A DNA stretch of 64,000 bases from Helopsaltes ochotensis (taxonomy: Eukaryota; Chordata; Aves; Passeriformes; Locustellidae). Shown here piece after piece: positions 40,801 through 54,892 of the stretch. The stretch lies in NCBI GenBank assembly GCA_013400155.1, contig VXBM01000024.1, positions 2,031,386 to 2,095,385 on the forward strand, in the 5' to 3' direction. Every line of letters starts with the position of its first letter. Position 1 is the first letter of the stretch. The translations under genes were made by a program, and so were the position numbers. The notes beneath the pieces were generated by a model that was given only the letters and a program-made list of their open reading frames with translations, was not told where the DNA came from and made no database searches.

Positions 40801-43800
40801 GTCACAGGGTTTAATACATTATCCCCTCAGACCACACCAAACAGATTCATGAGGATCTTTGTTAACTGAAATCAGACAGATGCTGCTGGAGTAGGAAGTT
40901 TTTGGTGTTCCCAGTGGCTCACTTGCAGGATAAATGCCTTTGAGGTCCAGAGCACCGAACAGTGCACCAAACTACACTTTACCTATTTGTTTTGCCACAC
41001 TGACTGTAGCTTGCTCACTAAGCTTTATTCACTCCTGTTTCTGCCTTCCTTTTATTTAGCTCTGCATTACAATGTGCGGGATAATGTTGTTAAACAATCA
41101 CATTTGTGAATGTTAGAAAAAAGTATCCTTTTGAAATAATTCAGTGGCAATCAGGAGAGGAGTTGCATGCAAGGACCAAAGATGATTCCATCCCCTCCAA
41201 AACTGTGGCTCATCAGAAGTGCTTGAATTTCCCTTTTGATGCAACTACATGCCAGTCTCGATTTTAAAGATCCATTTCAGTAGAACTACTGCCTCTGCAT
41301 TCTTTTAAACTATTGTGAAGAAATATGAACACAAAAAGATCTATTTTTATATCAATATTGTAAAGGTATATAAAAGGGAATCTAGCTTTGTCCTCATGAT
41401 TTATACTGTCAATAGAAATCTTTAACTAAGTTACAGTAATATTACTCAGTTGGATTTGGTTTTTTGAATAGCAAACATGTGAGCTATAAATCTCAAGAAA
41501 CAAAAAAAATCTATTTAGCTGTAGGCACTTTTATATCACCAGCAGTCTTAGGTATGCTTTCAACATTTTGTCTGTTTAATGCTAATGGCAACGGATTAGG
41601 CAGATTAGAATATGCCTACCAGTGCAGCTCCCCGATAAATTACAGGCTTTCTATCCACAGCAGGCCCTCAATAATTCCATTTTCTGTAGAAATGAAAATG
41701 TGTCTTTGAAACAAAAGAAAGCATTCAGTCTTCCAGCCATTAACAGAAAGTTTTGCTGGTATACAGCCATATGTCAAAGCATGCCTACTATTCTGTAAGT
41801 CACCTAGGACTAATGAAGCCTGTTTTCCTACAGAATCATGTCCTACATTTAGCATCCACAGTCTAATGCAGTGCCTGAGTCCTCCAGTGCAACACAGCTG
41901 CATTCCCTATGCTTCCTCACAGTAATCTTGCACAATCCTGAATGGCTCCATCACACACAGCTCTGCTCAAGTGTCCTCCCACAGCATTTCTCCAGTGCCT
42001 CCTCTCCATGTCCTTCCCCTTCCCAGAGTCACCACCCTCCTCCTTCCCAGCTCCTGCCAGCCTAGTGCTGCATCTGCACTGATGGGTGACCAGCAGCAGC
42101 TGAACGTAATGAACTAGACCTGAACTCTGTCTCTTCCAGCCTGGCAGGAACCACTACTAGTTGGGCAGTGAGTCCAACACCATTAGAGGGAAGATGGACT
42201 GACAAAGGGATACATATGGTGGTTGCACACACAGTTTTCTTTGAAAGCAGAAAATCTAATCTCTTGAAAAGGCTGCTGAGATGCTTATTAGTGCTCCTTT
42301 TCAAGAAATACATCAGCATGACAGACTTACCAGAAAATTCAGCCTTCAAAAATGTCCTGAGATAATTATTTTCATTGCACAACTTCTGCTTCTGGGAGTT
42401 TATTCATACAGCTAACTCAAAAGAGAGAAAATAGCCAGTGTTTAATGTTTTATGCATTTTATTGAAGCCAATAAGAAGCCATCTAAAAAGATCAGTGCTG
42501 CTGCCTCAGACTGAGGTTCTCAGTCCTATCTTTCTCCTACAGAAAAGCCTTGGCATCCCAGAAGAGGATACATCATACAATTCCTCAAAAAAGATGGACT
42601 TGTGGCAAACTTTTCAGTTTCCTCTAGCTGTGAGGTATCAGAGCTGTATCAGCAAGAGATTTAACAAGGTTTTGGCTGCTGTATTATAAGAGAGATCTCA
42701 ATAGCAGTCAGACAGTTTTTGTGTTTGTATTTTTAAACTGTGTCATGGAGCCTAAAGCAAAATTTGCTCTGTGGAGGAAATGCGCAATCAGAAAAGGTAT
42801 GAAGTCTTGGCAAAATGAACACAGATAGTCGGGGCAAGCCCACAGGACCCAGCCTGCCTTTGTGAATCTTTGGACAGACTGTCCCATGAAAACTAAATAA
42901 AAAGCAAGAGTGGAAAGATAGGGGGACAGTCATGGATACACTGAGTGTGTCAGCCTTCTTTGCATTGGAATAAGGGTTATTTTTTACCACTACCCACATA
43001 AAACTTCCCATTTCCAGCTGAACTTCTCAGCTGAAAACTGGAAGACATAAATTTTAGATAATGGGTAGAGAAAAATATATCCGCATACCTATCACAGAAA
43101 AGTATTTAGCTGTGACTATAGTCGCCAACACCCACCTTCTGAGATTATGAATAAGCTGCATTTATATGAAAAGCTATTAACATTAACTATATTGCTTACA
43201 TGGCTTACTAAATATCTGTGGATTTTCTAAACTTCATCAAAACCACAGACCTCTTCAGCATTCTCATCCATACTGGCATACAAAATAATGGGAATTGGTT
43301 TGGTCCCATTACCACCATTTTCTATCAGCAGAAGTCAGGGCCTAACATTAACATTTCACTTTCTTCCCTTCCTTTTTTTTCACTCTCTCTACAATCCAGA
43401 AAGGCATTACCTTTTCCTCTAAAAAGAGCCATGCCTTTGAGGAATGATATTAATATAACTTGTTATAAACTAAAAGAGGCATTGAGGCAAATAATAGTAT
43501 GTATGAAAGAAGATTCCCCACATTCATTAAAATTCCCAACAGAATTTCTTTCATCAGAAAGACAGAATTCTAAATGTGCTTTTAATTCTTGATTTTTTTG
43601 TTGATGATTAGGCTTGGCATAATTACTTATTTACAAAATGTCAAAATTATACATTTCATTAATTTTTCAAAATGTTTTTACCAGCAATATAGTCAAATGT
43701 TGTCTACAGCAAGTTTTTTGCTTCAGAATTTACGTAATACAGAACAAAATTATTCTCTTTCAAAGAGTTCCGTCCTCAGACAAGTTAGCATTTTAGAATT

Positions 43801-46800
43801 ACTTGATTCTTTTAAACATAAGACTTTATCTTCTAATAATGTGAAATACATTAATCTTTCCTGACTCTATTTGTCACAATTTAGTTTCCTCCTGATATGC
43901 TGTGATTCTTGGCAATCATTTGAATCTTGCCCTAAAAGGTAGAATCGAAAAAGCTAAAAATATTACAATACATTATTTCAAGTAGAAATTACATATATGT
44001 ATATATTAAGTCACATTAGGAAAACCTTAGTAGAGCTAGGAAATGAGCTTGGGCTTCCCAGAGTCACAGTATTTTGCATTCTATTTTTTATTCAAACAAA
44101 GCCTAGTCAAATAGAGCTAACCATGACACAGAAGACTGAAACAATTTTTAAATGCATTATGTTCTTTTCACTGAGCATTCAGTCTGTTCTGTTTAGTGCC
44201 AACACAGGCTTTCCTTAAACCCTAGACTGCACTCATGGGATAAACTGCTGATTATATCAAAGAAACCTTCTCGTTGCCAAAGTATTTGATACCTGGCTGG
44301 CATTTTCCCTAGGCAAGTGTGTTTTGCAAGCTCTATGAACTGTGTTGTAGCTTATGCTATTTTGGTTCTATGATAGTTAGAAGCAGCAGCTGAGACAGAT
44401 CCAAGCCTGTCATCTTCTAATCTTAAGTCACCACATGCATCATGCTTCATCAGTGATGAAAAATAGAAATATAACAGACGGGCATGTCTTTGGCCATAGA
44501 GTGTCCAGAAGACATTTTAATGAAGCCTAATGTCCATAGCTCAAATTCACTTTGTGTGCAGCAAACTGAACTACACAAACAGTGCATTCATCCTCAAAGA
44601 AAGCAGAAATTACTTTGATTCTGGCAATTATTAAGTCTAATATTAGCAGTGTTTGGGGGAAGAGAGCTATGCTATCCTCCATGGAATCACTTCAAGGCAC
44701 CTCAGCAAGAAGGATAAAACTAAATGTTACTGCCCTGAGGATGAGAAGAAACTAAGTACTTCTTTCCTGTGCCAGCAATATTTGGAAACAGCAGCAGAGC
44801 AGGGATATAGGTAGGGCAGAGGTGATAGGAGTGGAGTTATAGTAGGTGGGGAAGTTGTTGGACTGCAGTGGAAAAAGGACCTGAAAGAGGTCTGGAGGGA
44901 TTCCCAAATGTCCCTGGGGAGCAGCTATCAGCAAGGAGCTAGAGGGTTCTGAGAGGGGTAGAAGGTTTAGGAGCAGTCAGGGACAATTTGTGCCTGTAGT
45001 ACGTTTTCTTTGCCTCCTTTCCCCCTAACCTTCCCTACTCCTTCTCATAATCTGACCTCAGTACAACGGATCCTTCAGCCTATTGCTTTTCAACACTGTA
45101 TCTTCTTTCTCTATCTTTTTCTCCGGCAGGCAAAGCACCCCAGTTCCACCTCCATCACTCTTAGATACCATTCTCCAAATACTCTCTTTCTCCCACTTCC
45201 CCTGAGAGCTTCCAGCAGGTAAGAACATTAAAGTGAGCTTGATGGGACTTGGAGGAAAGAAGATTATAACATGGACCACAATGTTCTTTCCTTGCTCTCT
45301 TCACAAGCTGTTCTGGCCAGTTAACATTTCACTCAACATCAGTAAGAATCTTTCCTGACTAGGAAAGATTCCTCCCTATAAATTCATAGCCCCCTTTGGA
45401 ACAATGAACATTTTGAGTCACCAAGTCTCAGGAACCCGAAAGAAAAGCCAGATGGGAATAGACCACTCTGATCTCAAAACAAATAGATGTCCTGCTCTTG
45501 AGCCCACTATATCATTACATTTCCTTACTTCAAAAAATTTTACTTGGAGGTAGAATGTTTTGTACAGAACACCACCACCAAGGGCTAAAAATAAGTTACA
45601 TATACCTGTGACTGGAAACAGTACATCAGGGCCAGGAAAATGCAAGAAAAATGGGGAATGGTTGACAGACAAAGAAAGTGTCTCAAGTAAAATTACCCTG
45701 CTGCTGCCAACATTATTTAAGACAGAAAAATCTCCAATGGTTTCTAGGACATTGGTTCCACAAATAAACTATCAGCCTTTATTTAAAGTCTCATTTACTG
45801 CTTTGATGATTGACTTGCTATTGGGAAAAAAATGCCCTTCTTTTTTCTAAATAAGCAGCCTACTCATTGCTCTCTACAAATCTTATTGAAATAAGCGTAC
45901 ATTTGTGTCTATGTAAAAGCTTTACATTTGAAAGCACAGTTGTATTAATTTTGGTTTATAATTTCAGGCTTCCCTCTGACAATAAAAAATTATGCTACCT
46001 AGAGTGATGTAAATTGGGTACCATAATAACTAATTCAATTTTTAATGTCTCTCCCTTCTCTAATATCAATTACCTTCTGCAACACCACAGTGTCCTTGAA
46101 AAACACTCGAACAAATTACGCACAAGAACCACTATACAAGGAAAAATCAAGAGGATGTATGAAAAAAAAAATCTGACTACAAAGACTCTGTAAACCAAGA
46201 TGAGACCACTGTTCTCCTACAGTTTATAGAGTGGTCCTCTTTTATGTTTTTTTCCCATCAGCATAGAGTAGGTTTTACAGCTCCTCCTCTCCCTCTCAAA
46301 TGGCATCAATTAACACTGGAATAAACTCAGTCCACATATCAGCCAGTGTAACATGGCAAAGTCTTTTCAGGCTGCACTAGAAATTCAGACCAGCTAAGAA
46401 TCATTTTTGACATTCATGAAACGTATCATGTTTGGCCCTTTTTTGAAAAGCAAGTTCAAAGCGATTGAAAAACACTTCCAAAGAAGCATAGCTATATTTT
46501 GCATTCACCTCTGCATACAGCAATCATGTTTATTAAATTGCAAGGCAAACTTGGACTTCGTAATACAGGGGATATTATAAACTGCGTAAGGAAAGACATT
46601 TAAAGGTGGACAGACAAGCAGAAAGAAATATAAACCATACACATAAGATAAGTTATCTTAAAATAAACCACTTGGAAAGGAAAAATGAAAAAAATCTTGA
46701 CAGCTAATGAAAAAATATATAAAAATTTAAACCAGTAGGATGCCTACATATAAAGGCCACACTTCTCAAAAATTCAAACGCTTGCTACATAACAACAGGC

Positions 46801-49800
46801 TATACTCCTCTCCTTTCAAAGACATTGATTTATTTTTTCTTGAAAAGGGAGGTCTTACACTATTCTAATGAAAACAGCAGTTTTGATTATTTAATTCAAG
46901 ATACCGAAGTGCCTCAGACATATCCTTGATGAGAAACAAGACATTGTATTCTTTTGCTTTAGTCTAAAGAGCCCTCTAGTGCCCACCAACGGCAGCCATA
47001 ATGTATTATTTCAAATAAGTAAAGAACTTCCTTGCAAATGTCTGCCTATTAGCTCTACCAAACACCTCCAGCTAAGGGAAAGAAAATGAATTTGAGGCAC
47101 TGGGTGATACATCTGCATGAAGAAAGTAACTTAAATTCCATAGTTAAGACTGTTATTTGGAAAATATGTTTATGTTGTTTTCTGTGTAATTTTAAAGGAC
47201 CCATGGGTTTAAACAACATTTCAGTCATCCACTAATAGTATTCATTGATACAAGTTTATTTATATATAGAAAAAGAGCCTTCAGTTTTCAAAATTATTCA
47301 GCTCTCTCAGTCACCACTGATGAAAGTCAGTGACTAATGAGTCACACTGCAATTATCTCCAGAGAAGTTTTTGGTTTTTTTTCCATAGAGGTTCTATTCA
47401 GGTAAGTTCATGAAGAACCACCCCATTCCATTTTAAACAATTAATTCTCTTTAAACAAAAACCTTCAGATCATGTTGTGAAAAAAGTGCTATTAGCTTAA
47501 GATTTCTTATTCATTCACATGCCCCACTCCCTCATCTAGGTCAACTAAACTGCCTGTGGAGATAAGCTGTGAACTACACCACAACATACCTCAGTGCTGC
47601 CACAGGCTGTAGAGAAAACATAGAGAGAATATGCCTTCAAGTTCCCTATCCAGCATCTGAGAAAGGATTTTTAATCCATTCCTCCACTGCAAAGAGTTGC
47701 AAGACAGATGTGGCAATCTGTAAAATTGCACTAAATTTTCTCACATTTTGTCTGGAGGGAGTCTACTGATGTAATGTCCAATATCCTGTTCCTAAAAAAA
47801 GTTTTGTTTGGCAGCACAGTACTTGTTACTGAATCTTCCAACCACCACCCAGTAACAATCCCAAATGGATTTACCAATGAAGGGTGGTTGCTAGCTATGC
47901 CAAAATGAATACTACTCCTATTTTTAAGGGGAAACTGATTCTTATCCAAGCAGCTGTAATATCAGAATGAAATTAGTACAAAATTGTAACTAATTTCCTT
48001 TTCTTATCCTAATATCAGCAAGTTACTGTCACTTAGACCTTAGAAACACTATTTTGTCAACGGCAGTCACAATGCAGAAGCAAAAGAAAAATACATCCTC
48101 TGCACTTCAAATTTAAGAAACTACTTGTATACTTACAAACACACGCCAGAGAGTTATTCTATCACTGTGCAACCAGTATCATTCAAAATTCCATATCCAG
48201 ACTTTGCAGGAAGCCTTAAAAAAAAAGAAAAAACCCAACCTGTGAAGCCCCCCAAAGCACCAAACCTCCCCTCTAGTTTAGCTGAAGATCTATCTATCTT
48301 GTATTTACAGAGGAACAGATAGAGCCTTCGGTCCTAGCAAAGGGTTGGATGTTGGATGTAACGCCGCACCATCAAAGATGTGAAACTTGCATGGGAGATT
48401 ATGAGGTTACTTCAGCTCTCACAAGTCTCCTAGACCCCAGTATGCATCCAAAATTGTCCAGGACAAGGTACCTATGCCAGAAGCAGGGAATATATGTGTC
48501 TGGAGGATAACGAGATGGCAAAGAGAAAACTGTGTTCTCTAAGCTATCAGTGTGTAACTTGTATGGACTGGGTGGTTACACAGGTACTTCTACAGCACTT
48601 TAGCTAGCCCTTGGAAGTGAATTTTTAAAAGTATCTCAACCTGAAGGATCCTTGTTGCCAACAAGAGAGGCAATTCTTCATCTACACCAAAGCATTTTCT
48701 TTAGGGAGGTAATGCAGTAGATGTCAAAGTATTAAGATATTTTATTCCTGCTTTTTTCACGATTTGTAGTATTATTTTATATCCACAGCATGATTGCAAT
48801 TGAGAAAGGGCTAGAAATGTAATGTTGCAGTGAGATAAAAGCTAATATATTAAATACTCCTACAAAAAATATTAGATTTCTATAACTTCTTCATTTTTAA
48901 AAAGATTGTACAAAATTTTGAGAATAAAGTTTGATGGCAAAGACATGCCCTCTGACAAAACTGATATTCATCCTTGAGATGTCATTTCAAAGTCCACCTT
49001 TAGATTTGCTTTAGTATAATGTTATATTATGTGCAATCAAAATCACTGCTATATTATCAGGATTAGGAAATGTAACACCAGCCTTTGCCTGAGTTTTGTT
49101 AGGCAAGCTGGACATATGAAAAGCTATACAGTGACTTCTTGTTCACTCTTCCATTAGGAAGAATATAGAATATGTAACACAGTCTTAACTCCCATACATT
49201 TACTTACAGGATTCTTTCTTCAGGGACTTGAAAGGATACAGTGTTGCAGTCACTGTAAGAACAAGAAGTGTAAATTACTTCAAATATGGAATGAAAATGT
49301 CAATTTATTTACCTCAGTTACAGAACATTTGTGCAAAAGCTTTAGAAATGTTCATAACATCCTAGAATTAGCACAAGTTGGCTATCTAAAAGTAAATGAA
49401 ATTTATGTTTCCTATGAAATCAGTAAAATTATCTAGGGAATATAAGAAAAATGAAAATACATTAAATCCTGTAGTGAATTAAGTCTATGGAATTATTCTA
49501 TTGAGGTCATTAACGACAAGGTCAAAGCACATAGAACTTCACCAAACAGTACCAAAGAAAACCTTATTTTCCCAAAGGAAATTTACTGCTACTTTACTAT
49601 TACTGTATTTTTCTATGTAAATTAAGAATCAATTCTCAGTGTCCTGTTATGATTTCCCTCTTCCTGTAACCTCCATTAGAAAATAAAATGCAGCATGAAA
49701 GAAAGCAGACTGACACTAGAACAAATTAATTATGATGCTCTGACACAGGGGATTGGATTGTTTTATTATATTAACGATAATATAGATTAGTTTTGAAGCA

Positions 49801-51503
49801 CCCTTCACAGAAACTAGATGCCACACAAGACTGTTTTGTTAAAACATGCAATAATTTCCAAGGTCAGGAAAGAACTTGGTATGCCATTATTTGACAGGAA
49901 CATTTTCAAATACTTCCATGGCTCAAAAACATGTTTGACAGCTGCTCTCAGGTCAACTGTCACAAACACAAGGTTTCATTTTCACCCTAACATAGCCAAA
50001 ACTATCAACTATTTGTCTCCTGAGACACAATATACCAAATTCATTCAACATTTTTCCTTCTCCTCCTTGAAAAAAGGTCAGCCTAAGGAAAAAACCATGT
50101 CCTACAGATCCCTATTGCGAGATGACTTTGCAAAGGTTAACTCAAGTAAGAAAGCATATTTTCTTCATCTGAAAACTGAAAACCATAGCATGAATATGCA
50201 TCTTCAGCAAATGCTTTAAAGAGAACTGTAATTCTGTAGTTGCAAAGGTTACAAGTGCTTCTGTCTTCCTCTTTGAAAAGTACATTGAACAAAAATAATT
50301 TGCAAGCTGTAACTTCACACTTTCTGTCCCACGTTTGATTAATGACCTATTTTTCTTTTCCACTTCTCAGAGAGATTTCAGAAATGAATGCATTTTCCCT
50401 CTGCAATCAAAAAAGTTTATGGGTCTCATAAGACTTTACACTGATCTCTTCAAATGCCTGTTCACATCACATGTGAAAGATGAGGAGATTTATGTATTTG
50501 CCTGAGAGCCTTTCAACCCATTTCAAGTGAAATAGAAGTCAGATACTTAAAATTTTACAACTGTTTCATGTAAAGCCAAGTATGAACTGTGCTCCTAGTT
50601 GAAACTGAAGCTACTTCAAATTCTGTGGAACCCAGAACAAAGCAGGGAGCTGCTGCACAATGGCAGTACACGCTACAGCCACCATCCTACCTGGCAAAAT
50701 CAGTTTGTAGCCCTGTACTCAATGTTCACTTCTACCTATGAAAGCTTTAAAGAGAGCAGCCACCAGTCCTTCACAGGCCTCACATTGGAAACTGGTTGAA
50801 TGATACAGAATTGAGAATGGTGTGACACTAAAACTCAGCACTTCAGAGGAGATCATAATAGTAAACAACCAGAAAAGCAGGCAAACTCTTGGACCTTCCA
50901 GAGGCAGCTGGAGCGCTCACCTCTCAGCGGTGGCTGCTCTCCTGGTCCAGCAGTGCTGTTCCAAGCACATGTCCAGCGGCTGCCTGCAGCTGTTCACAGA
51001 CTTCAGACAAGTACAGATTTGATTCCCTGTATTTACAGCATTGTTCCTCATGCTAACAAACCACATGATAAGCAATATTTGGCACATAAATTTCCAATAT
51101 TTAAATAACTTTATGAAACCTGATTTTAATCCGTTATTAATCAATTATTGTGTCTGTAATTGTCCTTCCTACAAAAAAATACACTCAAACCTTTGTGGTC
51201 ATGACTTCAAAGCTCAAGTTTAACAACACTGACATAATAAAAAAGAAAAAAATGTATTAGAACTCAGCCCCATACATTAGAACCAGCAGTTTTCTCTTCT
51301 AAAATAAACATAATTGCGAAGGCAACAGGATTTAGGAACTTTTAAAAGTATTCTTAGTAAAATTCTTTATATATATTTAAATATTTGTTTAAGAGTTTAA
51401 TGAAGAAGTAGGGGGAAGAAACCAATTGCTCTGGAAAGTTGTCCAGCTCCACAATGCTTCACTGTGTACTTTAATATCTGCAGCTCACATGGCATAGCTG
51501 AGC
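34821..51503. other. Long noncoding stretch without recognisable genes
   Basis: About 16.7 kb of AT-rich sequence. Open frames do not exceed about 130 codons and match nothing I know. I see no transposon copy with clear ends, no RNA gene and no CpG island. Ancient, strongly diverged repeats or conserved regulatory elements could be present but cannot be told from single-sequence reading. Confidence 0.6.
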
Positions 51504-52240
51504 CCTCTTTAGGTACTGGGAGACCACTCTAAGGTCTACCTGGAGCCTTTTTCAGGCTGAACGACCCCAGCTCTCTCAGCCTGGCCTCATACAGAAGGTG
51601 CTCCAGGCCTCTGATAGTCTTCATGGCCTTCCACTGGACTTGCTCCAACGGATCACATCTCTTATGCTGGGGGTCCCAAAGCTGGACACAGTACTCCTGG
51701 TGGGGTCTCACTAGAGTGGAGCAGAGGAGCAGAATCCCCTGCCTCAACGTGTCAGGCTTCTTTTGATGCAGTCCAGAGTGCAATAGGCTTTCATATTCAG
51801 TTTTTCACCCACCAATTCCCCCTAGACCTTCTCTGCAGGGTTGTTCTCAATCCACTCATTGCCCACTCATGGGCCAGTACTCAGCTCTGCAGTGATGACA
51901 GAATGCAAGAAAGCAAAAAATCTGCATTCCAAAAAATTGGTTTTAAAAGTCCCAATATGCTGTAAGCATGTAACAATTAAATTACATGAGCAAAATACAG
52001 AATAGAAGTTGTAAGTCTATGAACATGACTTATACCATAATCCTGTATCCATGTTTGGGGTTGCTCCAACCCAGGTGCAGGACCGTGCACTTGCCCTTAT
52101 TGAACTTCATGAGGTTTGCATAGTGCCACCTCTTGGGCCTGTCCAGGTCCCTCTGGATGGCATCCCTTCCCTCCAGCCTATCGACCTCACCACACAGCTT
52201 GGTGTCATCAACAAACCTGCTGAGTTGGTGTTGCTTGTTC
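51504..52240 (-). mobile_element. CR1 LINE fragment on the minus strand, split by a 168-bp insert
   Basis: Read on the minus strand, both parts (52240-52039, then 51870-51504) are CR1 in the correct order. The right part contains the CR1 segment around the motif for CTTCATGAGGTTTGCA on the plus strand. The left part still has an open frame of 84 codons (51783-51529) with RPHQEYCVQLWDPQHKR and IRGLEHLLYEARLRELG, typical of the CR1 reverse-transcriptase C-terminus. The 3' end of the element, including its octamer tail, is missing. The interruption is a copy of sequence found at 54721. Confidence 0.88.
51871..52038 (+). repeat. 168-bp insert in CR1, direct copy of 54721-54892
   Basis: The segment is about 95% identical by eye to 54721-54892, in the same orientation, from GGGCCAGTACTC to GACTTATACCAT. 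Similarity stops sharply at both ends except for one or two shared bases. The CR1 reading resumes on both sides, so this copy is the inserted one. No target-site duplication or inverted ends are evident. Confidence 0.88.
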
Positions 52241-54720
52241 TACTCAAGTACAAGCAGTAGTCCTAAACCTAAAATAATATTAGTGAACAAACAACTCACT
52301 GTTTTCTCAGAATACATCCTCCTTTCTCTTATTGTTAATGTCATCAGGTTGTCTGAGTTGAGCTTGAACTAACAGCTTTATATCCCAAACACTTCTGTCA
52401 GATGGCCAAGGGAAGAAAACAGATAATGAATAGGCAAATAAATGAGTGCTTGGTGGCACTCATGCAGAAGTTGGATGTAGAAAGGCAGGAGCTCAGTTAA
52501 TCCACCACTATTCTGGATGAGGGAGGTCCTCAATGGCTGTAAATTCCCTCCTGCCACCCCAAGGGTACCACCATATGCATGCTCTCAATCCCTCTACACA
52601 CTGTGCCAAGCTTCTGCCTGTGCTTTAATTCATTCCTGCACCCTTTCATTCTCTAGTTGGATCTCCTCAGCTGATGGACAACAGGACTATCACAGTTCCC
52701 TTAATTCCCAGGCAGCAACTCAGGACAAAGTAGCACACGCATGTGCCTTCTGAGAATAAAAAAACAGGATACAAACCACACAAGGGGAGTCAGAGGTAAT
52801 GAGCATGTAATCAGTGCTGAAGGGCACACTGCACACTCTATGATTTTTTTTTTTAATGCCTGCTTTTAACAGCTTTTGTAAATTAACACACTTAGCAGGC
52901 TGGTGGGAATCTGAGTCATCTGTAACAAAAAAATCAATGTATTCAAATGTTAAAAAAATATAAATTTCAGGTTTTAGGCAATATTAGAATTGTAATTTAT
53001 TTTGTTTTACTAATAAAATATGTCTATGCATACTATGTAAAAAATCCAATATTTTATTCAATAAATAAAATTATTCAGGGAACTATTATTCATACTACTT
53101 TACATGTGGTTTTAAGACCAAAGTTAGCTAATCTCTGTGGGATTAAGACTGACTTTATTAACACACACAGAAAAGAGGAACATTTCATAAGAGCTAAAAA
53201 ACCCCAGAAGCATTCAAAATAATTAAAATAGTGGTTTGTTTTGTTAATGACAAAGTACTTCTAATTCTTATTAAATTTTCCCTTTATAACAAAAGATCAA
53301 CTCTTTTGATTCAAAAACCAGTCATTAGAACTGTGAGGACAGAAAGAAACATAGCCTCAAGTAAAATTTTACTCAAATTTGTACTTTGTTATTTTAAATA
53401 TTTAGATGCAATATGTCTCCAACACCTTCCAATCTGGTGCAACTCTGGGCTTCCCCTGAAAGAAGAGCTCCTACTTGCCTTCTTCCCCCTCACATCTCTC
53501 TTCCTTAGCTTCCTCTCCACCAGATCTGGTAACTGTGCAACCACAAAGACAGTCCTGCTGACTAATCTGACAGAAGATTTAGTCAGTCTTCTGCCAGCCT
53601 CCAAAAAAGAAAACCATTTTCATCAGACCAGTTTACTGGACTTGCCCCAAGAACAGAGGAAGTATATGAATTGGCACAGAAATGTAACAGAAATCCCTTT
53701 CTTCCTAAAGGAATGGCAGTTGTATTAGACAGCATCATATCCAGCCACATGCTCAGGGCATAGTTTTAAACTAAAACTGATCTAATTTGATCTTACCCCC
53801 AAAAAAGAAAGAGGGTCATGACTTCTATTTGTGCCAGAATAGCACTGGTGTAGGCATGTGACCTGCAAGGTCTGGGCACTGAGCAGAGCCTTAAATGACA
53901 AAAAAAGTGATTCCTTTCCAAACGGTCCATGTCTATTATCCAGTTAACCATGTGGCTAATAAATGCTAGAAGTACCATAAAGGAGAGCCGCAACACTTGG
54001 TGAGTGCCCAGGAGGAGAACAGAGACAGAAGCACAGAGTGAAGGTATTTCTATGCAAAGTGGAGGACAAGGGCAATTCCTCCAAAGGCTCAGAGCAAGGT
54101 AAGGAAGGAGAGGAGCTCCACCTCGTGAGGCCAACAGGCACCAACCAGTACATCCATTCTCTGTAATCCATGCACAGTCCCTTAAGATGGATGAATGGTC
54201 AGGCACGTGAGAAACTTTCTTGTGTTTGAGTGGGTTCTACAGTTTTCACATCCTTCCAACTCCCCAGGATTGATCAATTTCTTCTGACAGTTCAATGAAT
54301 GACAGAATGATCCCACTAAAGCAGCACCACTTTTGCAATAAATAATTAGGACTTCTCTTCCTAGTCCACTACTATTTTAATAAATAAATAAACAAAATCG
54401 TTTCACTTAAGCTGTTTTTTCTTTTTTCCATCTTCATTTCATTATACACTGGAAGGATCTGGAAATCTCCTGCCATACAAACGTGTAATAACTGTTCAGG
54501 CAACATTTGTCCCTTCACCCCTCTCCTCATCAGTTATAAACATCAATTAATTCATTTTTTCACATACCTACAGACTTGCTTTTAAAATATCCTGAAACAT
54601 TTGAGTTCTATTGTACTTTTTCAAATGTATCTGAAAATGTCAAACGGCACAAACAAATACAGACAAATTTCCGTATTATACTATATTTGCCGGAATAAAA
54701 TGCAACACAGAAAGCAAAAT
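52241..54720. other. Noncoding stretch between the two direct copies
   Basis: AT-rich sequence with no recognised gene. The longest open frame in the window (165 codons, plus strand, 53231-53728) lies here. It has no recognisable domain, signal or family resemblance, and one such frame is expected by chance in 64 kb of AT-rich DNA on two strands. Confidence 0.6.
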
Positions 54721-54892
54721 GGGCCAGTACTCAGCTCTGCAATGATGACAGAATGCAAGAAAGCAAAAAATCTGCATTCCAAAAAAACTGGTTTTAAAAG
54801 TCCCAATATGCTGTAAGGATGTAACATTTAATTTACATGAGCAAAATACAGAATAGAAATAGTTGTAAGTCTATGAAGATGACTTATACCAT
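54721..54892 (+). repeat. 172-bp direct copy, likely source of the insert in CR1
   Basis: This segment sits in sequence without recognisable repeat signature, unlike its partner at 51871-52038, which interrupts a CR1. The two differ by about seven substitutions and two small indels (a single A and a 3-base block). It is most simply the template, although a dispersed, undescribed repeat family is not excluded. Confidence 0.75.

Noticed and set aside
51529..51783. 84-codon minus-strand open frame as a gene
   Set aside because: It is a surviving piece of the CR1 reverse-transcriptase C-terminus inside a truncated element.
51871..52038. Insert in CR1 as a small transposon
   Set aside because: No inverted ends, no tail and no clear target-site duplication. 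The only other copy seen is nearby and in direct orientation, so local templated copying is preferred, pending a genome search.
53231..53728. Longest open frame in the window, 165 codons on the plus strand
   Set aside because: No recognisable domain, motif or splice structure. In two strands of 64 kb of AT-rich DNA about one frame of this size is expected by chance.
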